This document shows, in pieces, positions 51,108-61,649 of a stretch of DNA of 64,000 nucleotides. The notes below the pieces were generated by a model that worked only from the letters and a program-made list of their open reading frames with translations, did no database searches and was not told where the DNA came from. The first letter of the stretch is position 1, and each line of letters begins with the position of its first letter. The DNA comes from Platerodrilus igneus. Taxonomy: Eukaryota > Arthropoda > Insecta > Coleoptera > Lycidae. Both the position numbers and the translations under genes were made by a program. The DNA lies in the NCBI GenBank assembly GCA_036346225.1, contig JARFIW010001104.1:6722001-6786000 (forward strand), in the 5' to 3' direction.

Positions 51108-51480
51108 CGTTACGTTTATTTTCAGTCTAAATTAATTCTAATAAATTTCAACTCAAATCCCGTTGGCGTTAAAAACGAAAATTTAGTCCGTAAATTAAAA
51201 TAACCCTTTCCTTTGTTGATTCATTCTCAGTTCGCATAAATTCAATTTCGATTTTTAATTCCTAGAGCCTAATTACTAATAAATATCATTTCTAAAAATT
51301 CCTCAACGTAAAGTTGATGCTACGATTAATTAGGCGAGAACGTGTTCTAAGTATCAGTTAATGGATTCATATGTGTTCCATAGAAAGGTTCGTTGAACCG
51401 AAACCGCGTATTATCTCAATAAACCGTGTATTTCCAGTTTTAATCCGGCATAACGATATAACTTGGAACTCTGATTATTT
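51108..51480 (-). repeat. LTR-like repeat, family X copy 4 (inverted)
   Basis: Reverse complement of about 50,390-50,715: the same GTTACGTTTATTTTC end and a shared TTCGGTTCAACGAA-like block. Confidence 0.65.
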
Positions 51481-52203
51481 AAGAAAACAAAATTGATGTT
51501 CATTTTCCGTTTCGATATGCAACGCTACGATCTAACATAATGGTCATTTTCGTTCGTTTTCTGTTCTAAAAACTTTTCGTGCACACACCAATGTGTGGTA
51601 GGTACTTTTATTATTTAAAAACAGGTACTTTTCTTTGGTAAAGGGTCCAATTTTTACATGTACTTTTATAGCTCCTCCCGGTGGATAGAACCGTTGGTTG
51701 CCTGCCCCTAATAGATGAGGCGCTTGCACCTTGCTTTTATGGACGGCATACACGGTATACGTGAGCACAATTCAATCCGCTCCGCTCTGTCCTTAAGGAG
51801 GGTGTGATCCGACCTATGCTGCGACATCGAGGGTGAGTGTTTGCCAAATATTTTATTATATGGGTACCAGGTCGTTGTTGCAACCACAGGTACGCACGGT
51901 TCTCGAGATGAATGACCTTGTTGGTTGTAGAATGACTGATGGATTTACTATGATAGTTTTATACGTTTGATTCTCTACTAACCATGCTGATCCAGAGCTG
52001 TTGGTTTTAGAGGGGTAATTTTGTTTTTTTTTTTGTTAAAAATTAATATAGGGTAGTAACCTAAAACCGTCAGCTCAGCATTTTAAAAATGATTTGTTTT
52101 TTTAAAATATTTTTCGCTAGGTTTAGTTTGTAATTATTGATTTGTTTCCTTTTTTGTACTACTATACTTTGTACATATTTTGTTTAATTATAGGTTTCTT
52201 TTC
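51481..52203. other. No recognisable feature
   Basis: Nothing assigned. A GC-richer stretch at 51,660-51,840 does not fold into a known RNA as far as I can see. Confidence 0.45.
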
Positions 52204-53594
52204 TGTATATGTTTGTTTGTTTGTTTGTTATCGACTATATTATTTCAAAATCAATTATTTGAATGCAAGCGATAAGCGAAATTAGGGCCACACGGCCCTA
52301 TCTTACATCTAACTTATAACCTGCAGGTACATATTTATATTCAATATTGTATTAAATGGAAAAAAACACAAGGCAGAGATGTACAATACACAAAGTATAA
52401 TACATGCATAAACAAACTATACTACACAAACACACACACACACACACACACGTTCACATTCACGCATGCATTCGCATCAGGCAGAAACAAAGTAGACTGT
52501 AGAATTTATGCAAATTCATAAACGGCTGTTAGTGTCTTTGATGAGATAATCATACAATAATTCACGGAATTTTGTTTTTGACTGGGCGTTCCTAATATTT
52601 TGTGGAATAGAGTTCCAGAGAAGCGAACCTGTGACCAGGAACGAAGAGTGGTACATTTGAGAATGGTGGATAGGAATAGATAGTACATCCACTTGCCTGG
52701 TATTGTAAGTCCTGCTTGAAAGTAAGGAAAACCGAGATGATAAATATGACGGCGACTGTTGTATCAGTAGTTTATAAATAAAAATAGCTAGGTGAAGTTT
52801 ACGTCTTTCATCAAGCTTAAGCCAATTTAATTGAGAGTAGAAAATTCTAACTCTGGCGTAATACTTTAAATCAAAAATATAACGAATGCATGTATTTTGT
52901 ACGTGCTGTAAACGCATACGAAGGTCTGAACATAAATTTGTATAGATTAAGTCACAATAATCGAAATGAGGTAGTATAATAGCTTGAACTAGCATCTGTT
53001 TGAGTTTAAGTGGTAAAAAACGCTTTAGTCGCTTAAGTGTGTGAAGAGTTAAAAAAACTTTTTTGCAGACGTCAGATATTTGAGCGCGCCAGGTTAAATT
53101 AGAATCTAAAAGGATTTCAAGATTTTTAACGGTAGAAGAAATGGTGATAATTGATTTGTCTAGCAGTAGAGGAGGAACATCATCAAGGTTAAGTTTGTGT
53201 AACTTTTTTTGCGACCCCAGGAAGATTGCTTGACATTTTACTGGATTTATGGCGAAGTTCATACATGCACCCCACTCAAGAAGTCTAGCTAGATCATTGT
53301 TAACTTCGGTAAATGCCTGAATGACATTGTTCGGATTAAAGTGATGATACAATTGGACATCATCAGCATAACAGTGGTAGCAACAGAATTTTAAACAGGT
53401 AGAAATATCTTGAATGTATAAACTAAATAGAAGGGGGCTTAAGACACTCCCTTGTGGAACTCCTGACACTAGGTTCCTTGAAGCTGAAAAAGTTGATGTG
53501 TTGTGGTCAACTACTTGCTGTGTACGTTCATTGCGTTATGACCTAAGCCATTTCAATATGTTGTTATGAGTGTGAATGAGTGAGTGCATATTTT
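52204..53594 (-). mobile_element. 5'-truncated LINE (CR1/Jockey-like)
   Basis: Minus-strand LINE fragment with the end of reverse transcriptase, a C-terminal domain and a 3' region carrying GGGCCGTGTGGCCC. It ends near 52,204-52,226 in (AAAC)n. A (CA)n run lies at 52,421-52,452. The 5' break at about 53,594 abuts the short repeat shared with 5,752-5,871. Confidence 0.78.
52516..53580 (-). pseudogene. Reverse transcriptase C-terminal half (CR1/Jockey-like)
   Basis: An uninterrupted stretch of over 300 codons to the stop at 52,516. It starts SGVPQGSVLSPLLF and has the catalytic HCYADDVQLYHH, a LGILLDSNLTW-type block (reads LEILLDSNLTW) and a thumb region; the C-terminus has LVTGSLLWNSIPQNIR. 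There is no ATG in position; upstream sequence stays homologous to about 53,580 but has a stop. It would copy the LINE RNA into DNA. The clean 300-codon frame makes this the best preserved LINE domain here, so it may be a young copy. Confidence 0.85.
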
Positions 53595-53700
53595 TTTCAG
53601 GCCTTCCTTTATTTTTGGATGTATAATACCCCGCCCACTCGACGATTGAGCCCGGTCAATTTCTTTTCTGTCCTCGCTTTCTGTTATTTTCTAGAACTAC
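53595..53700 (-). repeat. Short repeat at the 5' break of a LINE (second copy)
   Basis: Reverse complement of 5,752-5,860 (shared GACCGGGCTCA, GTGGGCGGGGTAT and AGGCCTGAAA). Confidence 0.65.
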
Positions 53701-54261
53701 GTCATTGTATTTAAGAGACTATTTTAACTCCGGAATTTTTTACCACAGAGGATGCCATCATCTTAAGTAACAATTTAAGTACGCTGTGTACATGGGAAAT
53801 AATGTGGTGGTTTCTCGTTGCCTTCCACATTGCAGTAGTATCGTGCAATGCCATACCGACCCCTAGGTCTCTGTCATTCTAAGTACCAAAAAAGCCGCTG
53901 CCCTCCTTTGGGGACCTGGCTTAGTCTAATTCTTCACTAAAGACTCCGTTAATTTGGTTGGACGTATAGTTCAGCTTTTTAGGTCACTGAAACGCGCAAA
54001 CCAATCTATCCGTTCTAGTATTTTAGAACTTTTTCTGATCCGTTTAGAACGATCGTATTTCATAATTATAACATATTTATTTTTTGTGTGTTTTTACCAT
54101 AACAACAAAAACAATTGTTTTTTCCAAAGAGTAGATTTATTTGTACCATACTTTTTTGAATATATTCCGGCCTACGTCAATATACGAATATTTAATAATG
54201 GCCCCTTGGCGAAGTACGTTGCCCACCCCTGGTATACATCTATTTATTTGTAACAAGTGTT
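53701..54261. other. Unassigned
   Basis: No gene. The sequence GTTGCCCACCCCTG at about 54,219-54,232 looks like an inverted hAT end, but no partner was found. Confidence 0.4.
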
Positions 54262-54550
54262 CTCTGGAATACAAAAAGGAAATATGAAACGTCCCATTTT
54301 GCATCAGGACAATGCCAACACTGCACAAAAAAGCGAATTGTTTAATCTAACAAATTGTGGAATTAATGGCTCATCTTCCAGAAAGTGCAGACTTAAGTCC
54401 AAACATTCCTTTACATTTTTAAAAATCAAAGACCAGCTTCGTGGGTCTACGATTTCCAACACCAGAAGATGTTGTACAATCGGTTAATAAATACGAAGTT
54501 TGTAGTGTACCGTCTTTAAAATGAAAAAAATTTTTCAACGGTTGGTTTGT
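54262..54550 (+). pseudogene. Mariner transposase fragment (SETMAR-like group)
   Basis: Reads PILHQDNANTAQ (second catalytic D of mariner), then, after a frame change, SADLSPNIPL and LRFPTPEDVVQSV. About 90 codons of the C-terminal half remain. It is a different subfamily from the element at 17,480. Confidence 0.65.
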
Positions 54551-56329
54551 AACATTATTTTGAAATGTTAACGTATAAACAGATTAATTAATTAAATTTC
54601 ATTAACTTGTGTAACTTATAGGCAGAATTCCATGATAAATTACCGTTATATTTCAGTAAGCATTCTTTATAATAAAAACCTCAGGTTTAGAAATAGTTTT
54701 ACTCTTAAATATTATAAATTCCAGCGGCTACCATAATAATTTAATGGCAAATCCAATACAATACCCTTTTAAAACTTATGTCGGTTATACATTGACGAAT
54801 CTGATAAATTTAAATAGAATATTACCTTTTAACGTAAACAAAAAAAGCAATTTTCAGTTGTAAAACTTAATTTTCTTAATATTTCGGTGATTGACAAGGG
54901 TTACAGAAAACGAAACATTACAAATAGCCGAACTATTTTCCAATTTGATTTGTTCAAAGATTGCAAGTAATTTTAAGTAGTCTGGAGACAACCATTGTAT
55001 TAAAATCCATTTCGGTTACCCGGTCTTTTGTCAATGGTAGACAACTGTCGCCAATAGATACGGTCAACAATTTCAGTACACAAAATTCCAAGAATGTACT
55101 TCATATTTAAACCATTAAAAAAATAATTGCTATCCGTGGCACTCACCTTGAAAGTGGTTGGATTTGGTTTCTGAAATCTTGTTTTTGGGAGGTTCTGTTA
55201 ATAGTCATTGGATAACAGAAATATGACGTAAAATAATGGTTTAGAGTCGAATTAATATATAACTTAAGACTTTAGTTAAAAGAGAGAGATTACAATGGGG
55301 TTTTCAGTTTTAAAAACGTAGAAAGAAACGTAGCCAGAGAAGTTCGCTGGTAGCGTTCTCCGGCATAGCAGATATGATACCGAACTTAGTATCACGATAG
55401 TAAAAGTGGAAATGAGTAATTAACCCATCCAGTTCGTGAGGGTTTATGCCCGTGTGTTCGCGGATTTATAAGTGATATTAAAGTATATAATAAAAAGCTT
55501 ATGTGCGGGTGGCGCATCAGTTAAGCTCAACAAGATCCTGCCGGGTTCGTGTGTCATTGAATTATTTGAATAGTTGCGAAGAACAAGAACAACAAACGAG
55601 ATTCTCTTCCCCAATTTAAGAGCTGTTCTGGATTGAAAAGCAAGCAATCAAACAATTGATGATTTTTAGTAACTAAGTTTTTATAGTTAAGCTAGCATGA
55701 CGAATTTTTAGTTAATTTATTTGTTAGGACGTTTTGGCCATAAACCGTAGGTTTAACTTAGTGTAAAATTTATAAGATACGCTTTCTTCCATATAGAATA
55801 TTTGGGAATTACTTATGTACATAAAATTATCAGAATTCCATATCAACCATTCAATCAAATGTCTAAATTAAAATCAATGAATTTCCTAACGTAAGAGGTT
55901 CACGTTTATTGCTCTGTTGATTAAATAGTTTTTGGTTGCCGTTGATTAAGACAATAGTTTTCTATTTTTTTTTATTATGAAGGTTGCATAAGTAGTCAAA
56001 AAGGTAAGAATTGATTAAAAGAAACAATTGTCCTCCTTAGGATGAAAAGTCTCTTAAGGTTTTGCATGAACATTTGGACATTCTCGACTTGTCTGGCGCC
56101 TTTGGTAATTGTCATTAAACCACAATATTTACGAAAGGTAAGTGCAAAATTTTTTTGGTTGTATAATATATATTAATTTAGCCCTTTCTGCAAAATTCTA
56201 ATTCTCTACACGATCCACGACCTTCCGCTAGCTAGTGCCGGTGAACCCCTTTAATTTTTGTTTTACAGGCCGCCCCCTTTGTTTAATTTAAAAAATATAT
56301 ATATACTTAGTAGTACATTATGGGCGTAA
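54551..56329. other. No recognisable feature
   Basis: 1.8 kb of AT-rich DNA without a convincing gene, RNA or linked repeat. Confidence 0.5.
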
Positions 56330-57105
56330 TCACCCCCACATTTCCACCAGCATCCACATTTCCACCCACATCTGGACCAAATTTACATGTAAATTCCCAT
56401 AAGGAGAAAATGAGGAGATTCATCTCCACATTTCCACAAGCATCCACATTTCCACACACGAGATAAACCTATTTTTAAGATTTTTTTACCGCTAACATTC
56501 TGGACCAAATAGTTTTCTTCGACTAACCATTTTTCATCTTTTGAGATAAACCTATCTTGTTTGGTATCAATTAATATTAGAATTTTCTCAGCTACCCGAA
56601 TTTCTAACAATTTTTTAGATATCATCACCCCCAAGGGGGCTACCCTAATTTTAAGATTTCTTACCTGTAGCGACTTTTGAGCGTTCTTATAAATTTTTTT
56701 TAGTCATGCAATACATTAAATTAGCTTAGAATTTTATGCACATCCCGAATCTGCAAACAGATTTAAAATAGGACCACGCCCTGCAAAGTTACACATATAC
56801 CCTCTGCGAGATAAATTTTTCTCCACACTTCCACCCACGAGATAAACCTATCTTGTTTGGTATCAGTTAATATTAGAATTTTCTCAGCTACCCGAATCTT
56901 TAGGAATTTTTCAGATTGTACCATCCCCAAGAGAGCTACGCCAATTTTAAGATTTTTTACCTGTAGCGGCTTTTGAGCGTTCTTATAAATTTTTTTTAGT
57001 CATGCGATACATCTTGTTAGTCTAGAATTTTACGCAGAATTCGAATCTGTAAACAGATTTAATATCCGACCACGCCCTGCAAAGTTATACTTTAAGCTCT
57101 CAAAC
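56330..57105 (-). repeat. Tandem-repeat array of copy B
   Basis: Reverse complement of the 2,900-3,930 array. The AAATCTTAAAAT block recurs near 56,957, 56,665 and 56,485 (spacing about 292 and 180, against 369 and 175 in copy A). AAATCTGTTTGCAGAT and a diverged copy occur inverted near 56,750 and 57,050. Confidence 0.75.
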
Positions 57106-57749
57106 CTCTAAAATTTTTGCTCATTTATGACATATGCTTTAACCAATACAAAGAAATAAGCACGCAAAAGTTTAATAATTTATTTTATCCAATTTACAGT
57201 TTAATAATCTAATCATTCCAATGTAATGGGTTTTAAATATGTGAATGGGAAGGTCGACTTTTGGTGTAATGATCGCGTGGTTAATAATTAAGAAAGCGCA
57301 TTTTGCTGGTATGAAATCTATGGAATTTCTCCTGTAATGAAAAGAAGAATGCATTCGTAATTGAAAATGCGTGTCACTTACCTTCAGCCAAATTAAGTAT
57401 TAATATAGCAAAATATTTAAATTCAATATTTTCGAAACTTCCAATGTAGTATTAATTTTATAGCATTAATTTGTAATTATTTGTAATCCAGCAAGTATTC
57501 TAGATTCTTAACGAACATGTGAATCACATGTGAAAGCTGTATATAATTTCTTCTCCAAACAAATGCGGTTATTACAATAGGAAAGTACCCTAAATGCAAG
57601 TAAATTAATAGCAATTTAATAGTGTTTACTGACCTACCTTAATTGTTTGTACAAGAAAACACAATAAAATATATACAAATATAGTAACTACCTTATATAT
57701 TTATGCCCCATGTGTAGGTTGCTGTACTATTAGAACCAGGGTATGCAGA
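57106..57749 (-). other. Non-coding part of copy B
   Basis: Segments match 2,485-2,870 of copy A inverted, including the GTCGACCTTCCCATTCACATAT block. Other parts are not alignable by eye. Confidence 0.5.
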
Positions 57750-57978
57750 CTTTAACACCTCCATGTCGCACGCTTTACACAGATGTTGGTTGTTTCGTAC
57801 AAGACCCTTTAACAGCTGGCGGAGCTGAACGTTTACTGCTTAATGACATACCGTGCTGTTTTTCCTTGTGTCGCTGTGAGCTATTCTTGTAAAAGCGATA
57901 CTGCAAGACCCAGAGTTTAAGTACTTTGCTGCCGACGGATGTATAAGCTTAACCGTGGACGATGTTACACCACGACAT
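57750..57978 (-). pseudogene. Zinc-finger gene remnant of copy B
   Basis: Aligns inverted with about 1,703-1,930 of copy A, covering the end of finger 1 and all of finger 2 plus the linker, and is full of small changes. The 5' part of the gene and its upstream region (1,103-1,702 in A) are deleted; the join lies near 57,978. Confidence 0.75.
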
Positions 57979-58305
57979 TAAATGGCAGGCTTGAATATTT
58001 TTTTTGGAAACAATCGAAGATTGCCGAAGACACTCGAAGAGTGCACAAACGCGGTCACTAAACCACAATTAATAATCGCCTTTATAGGTTTAACATTTCT
58101 ACCATTACCCAGTGACTTTAATTTCTTATTGGAGAGAATCCTTATTATCCCACGCACTGCTGCGTGGTTGCATACCTACCCCTTTTGGAGATATATGCTC
58201 GTTATAGGTTGTAAGACCCTTGGTTTTACTTAACTACACTTCGTGAGATCCCTTTAATCTTTTTTAATCGTGTCCTTCTCGGTTGCAATACAGTAGGACT
58301 TAGCC
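57979..58305 (-). repeat. Outer repeat of virus-like element, copy B
   Basis: 57,979-58,060 matches 1,018-1,102 inverted; 58,056-58,305 matches 63,751-64,000 inverted. It is thus shared by three copies in this window. Confidence 0.8.
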
Positions 58306-58747
58306 AGGTCTTTGTTGGAACTAATTTTAAAAGACGTGATAATTAATCTCAATTCCCCGGGAAAATTCTATACTAATTTTATAGGTTACACCAGGGGTTT
58401 ATCTCAAAAGACAGAGCGATACGGTTTAGAAATAGATTAAAGGTGAATTATATACGGTGCTTACAAAAGGTTAATCTGCAAATCAGTAAGGGGTCATTCG
58501 ACTTGAAAAAAATTCCGAGGGATTTGAAACCTGAGGAAAAACATAATAATAATTGAAATCTTACACAATGGTATATTAAAAATACTGCTAAGAGTAATTT
58601 TGTTTAATAATTCTAAAAATGGCGTTGGTGGTTAAATACATACAAATAAAACCCACTATAAAACAATTATACGCGTCACTTTTCCAGTCAAGACTTGCAT
58701 ATAACGCCAACTAATATAATAAGGAGCTGCGCACGCTCGACCATCGG
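58306..58747. other. Upstream region of the 58,825 gene
   Basis: No gene seen; AT-rich. Confidence 0.45.
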
Positions 58748-58790
58748 CATAAAAGGCGAGAGCCATGTTCCAGTGCATTAGTCGTCAAAG
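58748..58790 (+). promoter_or_regulatory. TATA-type promoter
   Basis: CATAAAAGGC at 58,748-58,757 is followed about 30 bases later by TTAGTCG, an initiator-like site. Transcription would start about 40 bases before the ATG at 58,825. Confidence 0.55.
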
Positions 58791-58824
58791 TATCGTCGAG
58801 TTTGATTAAAATTATAAATTAAAG

Positions 58825-59638
58825 ATGGATTTTTCTTGTGTTGACGTTACAAGTGATGTGCGAGTACCACAATTAAATATCAACCAACTAGTTGGTAAGT
58901 CAACCTATAGGTTAGGCAAATTTCCTCCAAATTATCACCACCATATATTAGAAGTTGGTTTTGATTTATATGGTGGTCTTCAACCTGCCATCCAAGTTAT
59001 TTGCTGTAGTGGTATGTGTGCTGATTCTACGATAACATTCTCTTACTTTGATTGGAAGAAATTGTGTACTTTTCAAGTGGAATTTCAAATTCGCCAATTT
59101 GCTCAAGACTCAAAACAAGTCAGATTAAATGGTTTGACTACTGGAAACGATGTTGTTGACATACAATTGGATCAAGATTTCAAATTGCAGCTGAGCACGG
59201 CCTTTAATAGAAGTATATGGCTTTTAACAATTTTGAAAAAGAGAATTTATATAATAAGGAGATTACGAAAGATGGGAATGTTATTGTGCTAAACGCGTAC
59301 GAGTGCATCAAGCTATTAAATTTGCGAGAATTGATCTGTTTTAAAATGGCTGAGTTAAGGTGTAGAAACTTTCCAGAATTTTACGAAAAATTTGTTGGTG
59401 ATATAAAAAAAGAAGAAAGGAAGAAAGGGTTCAAACGTTATTAGAGGGGGAGAGCAGCGCCAGTATTTCTCTGTCTAATGATTGCAGCAATTTAAATTAC
59501 TTGACAGTGTTGGAACTTATTAAATGTTTCCCCATTCAGTACTTAAAAGATGCAACTGTAAGGCAATCGCTTGCGCAAATGTTTAGAGATTTGGCTATCC
59601 CAGATTCGCCAGACTCTGGTTACCAATGCGGTTTATAG
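58825..59638 (+). pseudogene. Unidentified virus-like element gene, two frameshifts
   Basis: An ATG at 58,825, placed just after a TATA-type promoter, opens a 156-codon frame to 59,292. Coding character then moves to another frame (about 59,217-59,440) and to a third (about 59,425 to a TAG at 59,636-59,638), which ends in an acidic, Ser-rich tail (IPDSPDSGYQCG). The whole would be about 270 residues. The N-terminal half has a TFSYFDWKKL block and Cys-rich CCSGMC; I know of similar small proteins near virus-type polymerase genes in arthropods but cannot name a function. The stop lies 23 bases before the palindromic insertion. Both shifts could be consensus errors. A gene of some kind is likely. 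Confidence 0.6.
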
Positions 59639-59661
59639 ATGTTATCAATACATGTATGTAT

Positions 59662-61576
59662 TGTAACGTATTTTTTTTCTTGTTGCACCAAGCCTAATAA
59701 ATTAATAATAAAACAGATAAATTTTAAAGCATTTAATTCGTAAATATTCAGCCAATAAAAAGTAAAGTATAATATTCCCAATAACACATAGAATCTAGGA
59801 GATTTATATTCTGTGGCTTGTTGCCAAGCGTAGTCCAGTTAATTATCAGCACTTTTGTTTCAAACGTCGAAGAGTGAAGTCGCTTTTTGTAGACTAGAGA
59901 TAAAAGTCAAGATGTCCCGACTAAAACACGAGGCGTCTAATAGAGTCAAGAAGAAGAACTTGAGTTGAGAACATGGAACAATAATATACATCATTTAAGA
60001 CAGTTGGTATAGATTAATATTATAAATTAAACTAATATATTTCACTTTAGTGCAATATCTAATGGACATATCTACAACAACAATTTTCAATGTTAAATTA
60101 TAATAAATTTTCGTCGCAGTAATTTAAAGCAGGCAGTTATGGTTTCGTTCTATCTATTTAATACGCCGCATAGAAATGGTTTATTATACAAAGAATCTTG
60201 GTACTTCAAACTTACAGATGATTAATACGCTGGAAAAATACAACAGCTGACGTCATGATTTTGCACCTGCAATTTATTTGGATACACGTGAGTGTTTGAA
60301 ACTTTCCGTAACTTTGAAAGTATTATAAATTATTATGAGATTTCCTACGTTGATTATTAGAATAACACAAATTTAAAGTAGTTTTTTAAAGTTAATAACA
60401 CACCGAATAAATATTTAGTTTGTCAGTTATTTGTACACGCATTCAATGTGTGTCAAGATATTTAGAATGACAACTTGTGTCAGATAAAAAAATAGTATAG
60501 ATTCTGTTTCCTAATCTAAACGCCAGACGCAGTCTTGATTTAATTTTCACATTTTGCTTAAAAATAATTAAGGTCATGTAAAAGCTTTTTATTGGTGCTG
60601 ATATTCGTGTATATTTTTTTGTGTAGACAACAGTTAAATTTGAATAGTTGCATTTTATGATCGTTATTTTTCTGATGATCAATCTTTGTTGTAAATGGTC
60701 AAGGAAGCGCTTCAATGATTATAGTAAAAATAAAATCTTGTGATATGAACAAATAAATTATGATATGTTTGCTTAAACTAAAATTTTTTAGAAATGATTA
60801 ATTTATAAATATTTATTTAGAAGGTTAAACTTCACTAAAATTCTTTTTATAAAAAATTTATGACAAGATAGTAAGCATATATATTGCAGTCACATGTATA
60901 TAATCAGATTTCTATATATAAATAGAATTCATTTTGTTTCCTTTGAAAAAGTTTTATTATACAACATTTAAATTAGGAAAGAAAACTAGAGCAAATCCTC
61001 CTTAAGTAAAAAGACAGAGTAATGAAAATGAATCCCTTTAGTATTTCACAGATGTTTAAATTCATTTATTCTATTTTGGCATATGCTTTTGAAGACACAA
61101 ATAGTGTCCATGTGGTGTTTTGTTTGTTCACAGGTAAAGCTGAGACAACTGTTTGACATCTGGTGGTTGAGGTTTTGGTAAGTGTGTGATAAAGAGTGAA
61201 ATTCAAATTTTATGGCTATGATAGTGGTGTTAAGATAAGGTTTCCGCATTCCCTTATACAAACACAGTTAAATTTTGTTGGCACTTGTTTAAAAATACGG
61301 TGGCGCCTATTAAAAATATTTTTGGTCGATTATCCACCCATGACCCATGCTCATGATCTACCCAGAGCTAACACTCTACTAGCCGTTTAACCCCTAAGAG
61401 TTTTCTTTGTCTAAAGCCGTTTTCCATCTGACATTACCCTGGGCTTGGAGTATAAAGAAAATCTCGACCTAGTGATATCAGATTAAAAATAGAGTTTTAG
61501 TATATAGCTGATAGTCACGAGGATAAAGGGTAATAAACTTACAAAAAGTTTTTAATTACCCCCGTTTTTTATTACA
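59662..61576 (+). repeat. Palindrome left arm
   Basis: 1,915 bp, TGTAACGTATTTT to TTTTATTACA. Reads as an LTR in this orientation: AATAAA-like signals near the start and a CA end. No long frame. Confidence 0.85.
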
Positions 61577-61642
61577 CTCAGTCGGTAGAGCATGAGACTC
61601 TTAATCTCAGGGTCGTGGGTTCGAGCCCCACGTTGGGCGCCA
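61577..61642 (+). tRNA. tRNA-Lys(CTT) fragment, nucleotides 11-73 plus CCA
   Basis: Bases 61,577-61,639 match tRNA-Lys(CTT) from nucleotide 11 to the discriminator base 73: anticodon stem TGAGA/TCTCA with loop CTCTTAA, T-arm with GGTTCGAGCC and the 3' acceptor strand GTTGGGC-G. CCA follows at 61,640-61,642, which eukaryotic tRNA genes do not encode. The first ten nucleotides, including the 5' acceptor strand and part of the A box, are absent, so it cannot make a tRNA. Read on the minus strand it starts TGGCGCCCAACG, exactly like the primer-binding site of the gypsy element at 42,136. Confidence 0.9.
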
Positions 61643-61649
61643 GTGTAAG

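Noticed and set aside
54219..54232. hAT terminal repeat
   Set aside because: The sequence resembles a hAT end, but no matching partner or 8-bp duplication was found.
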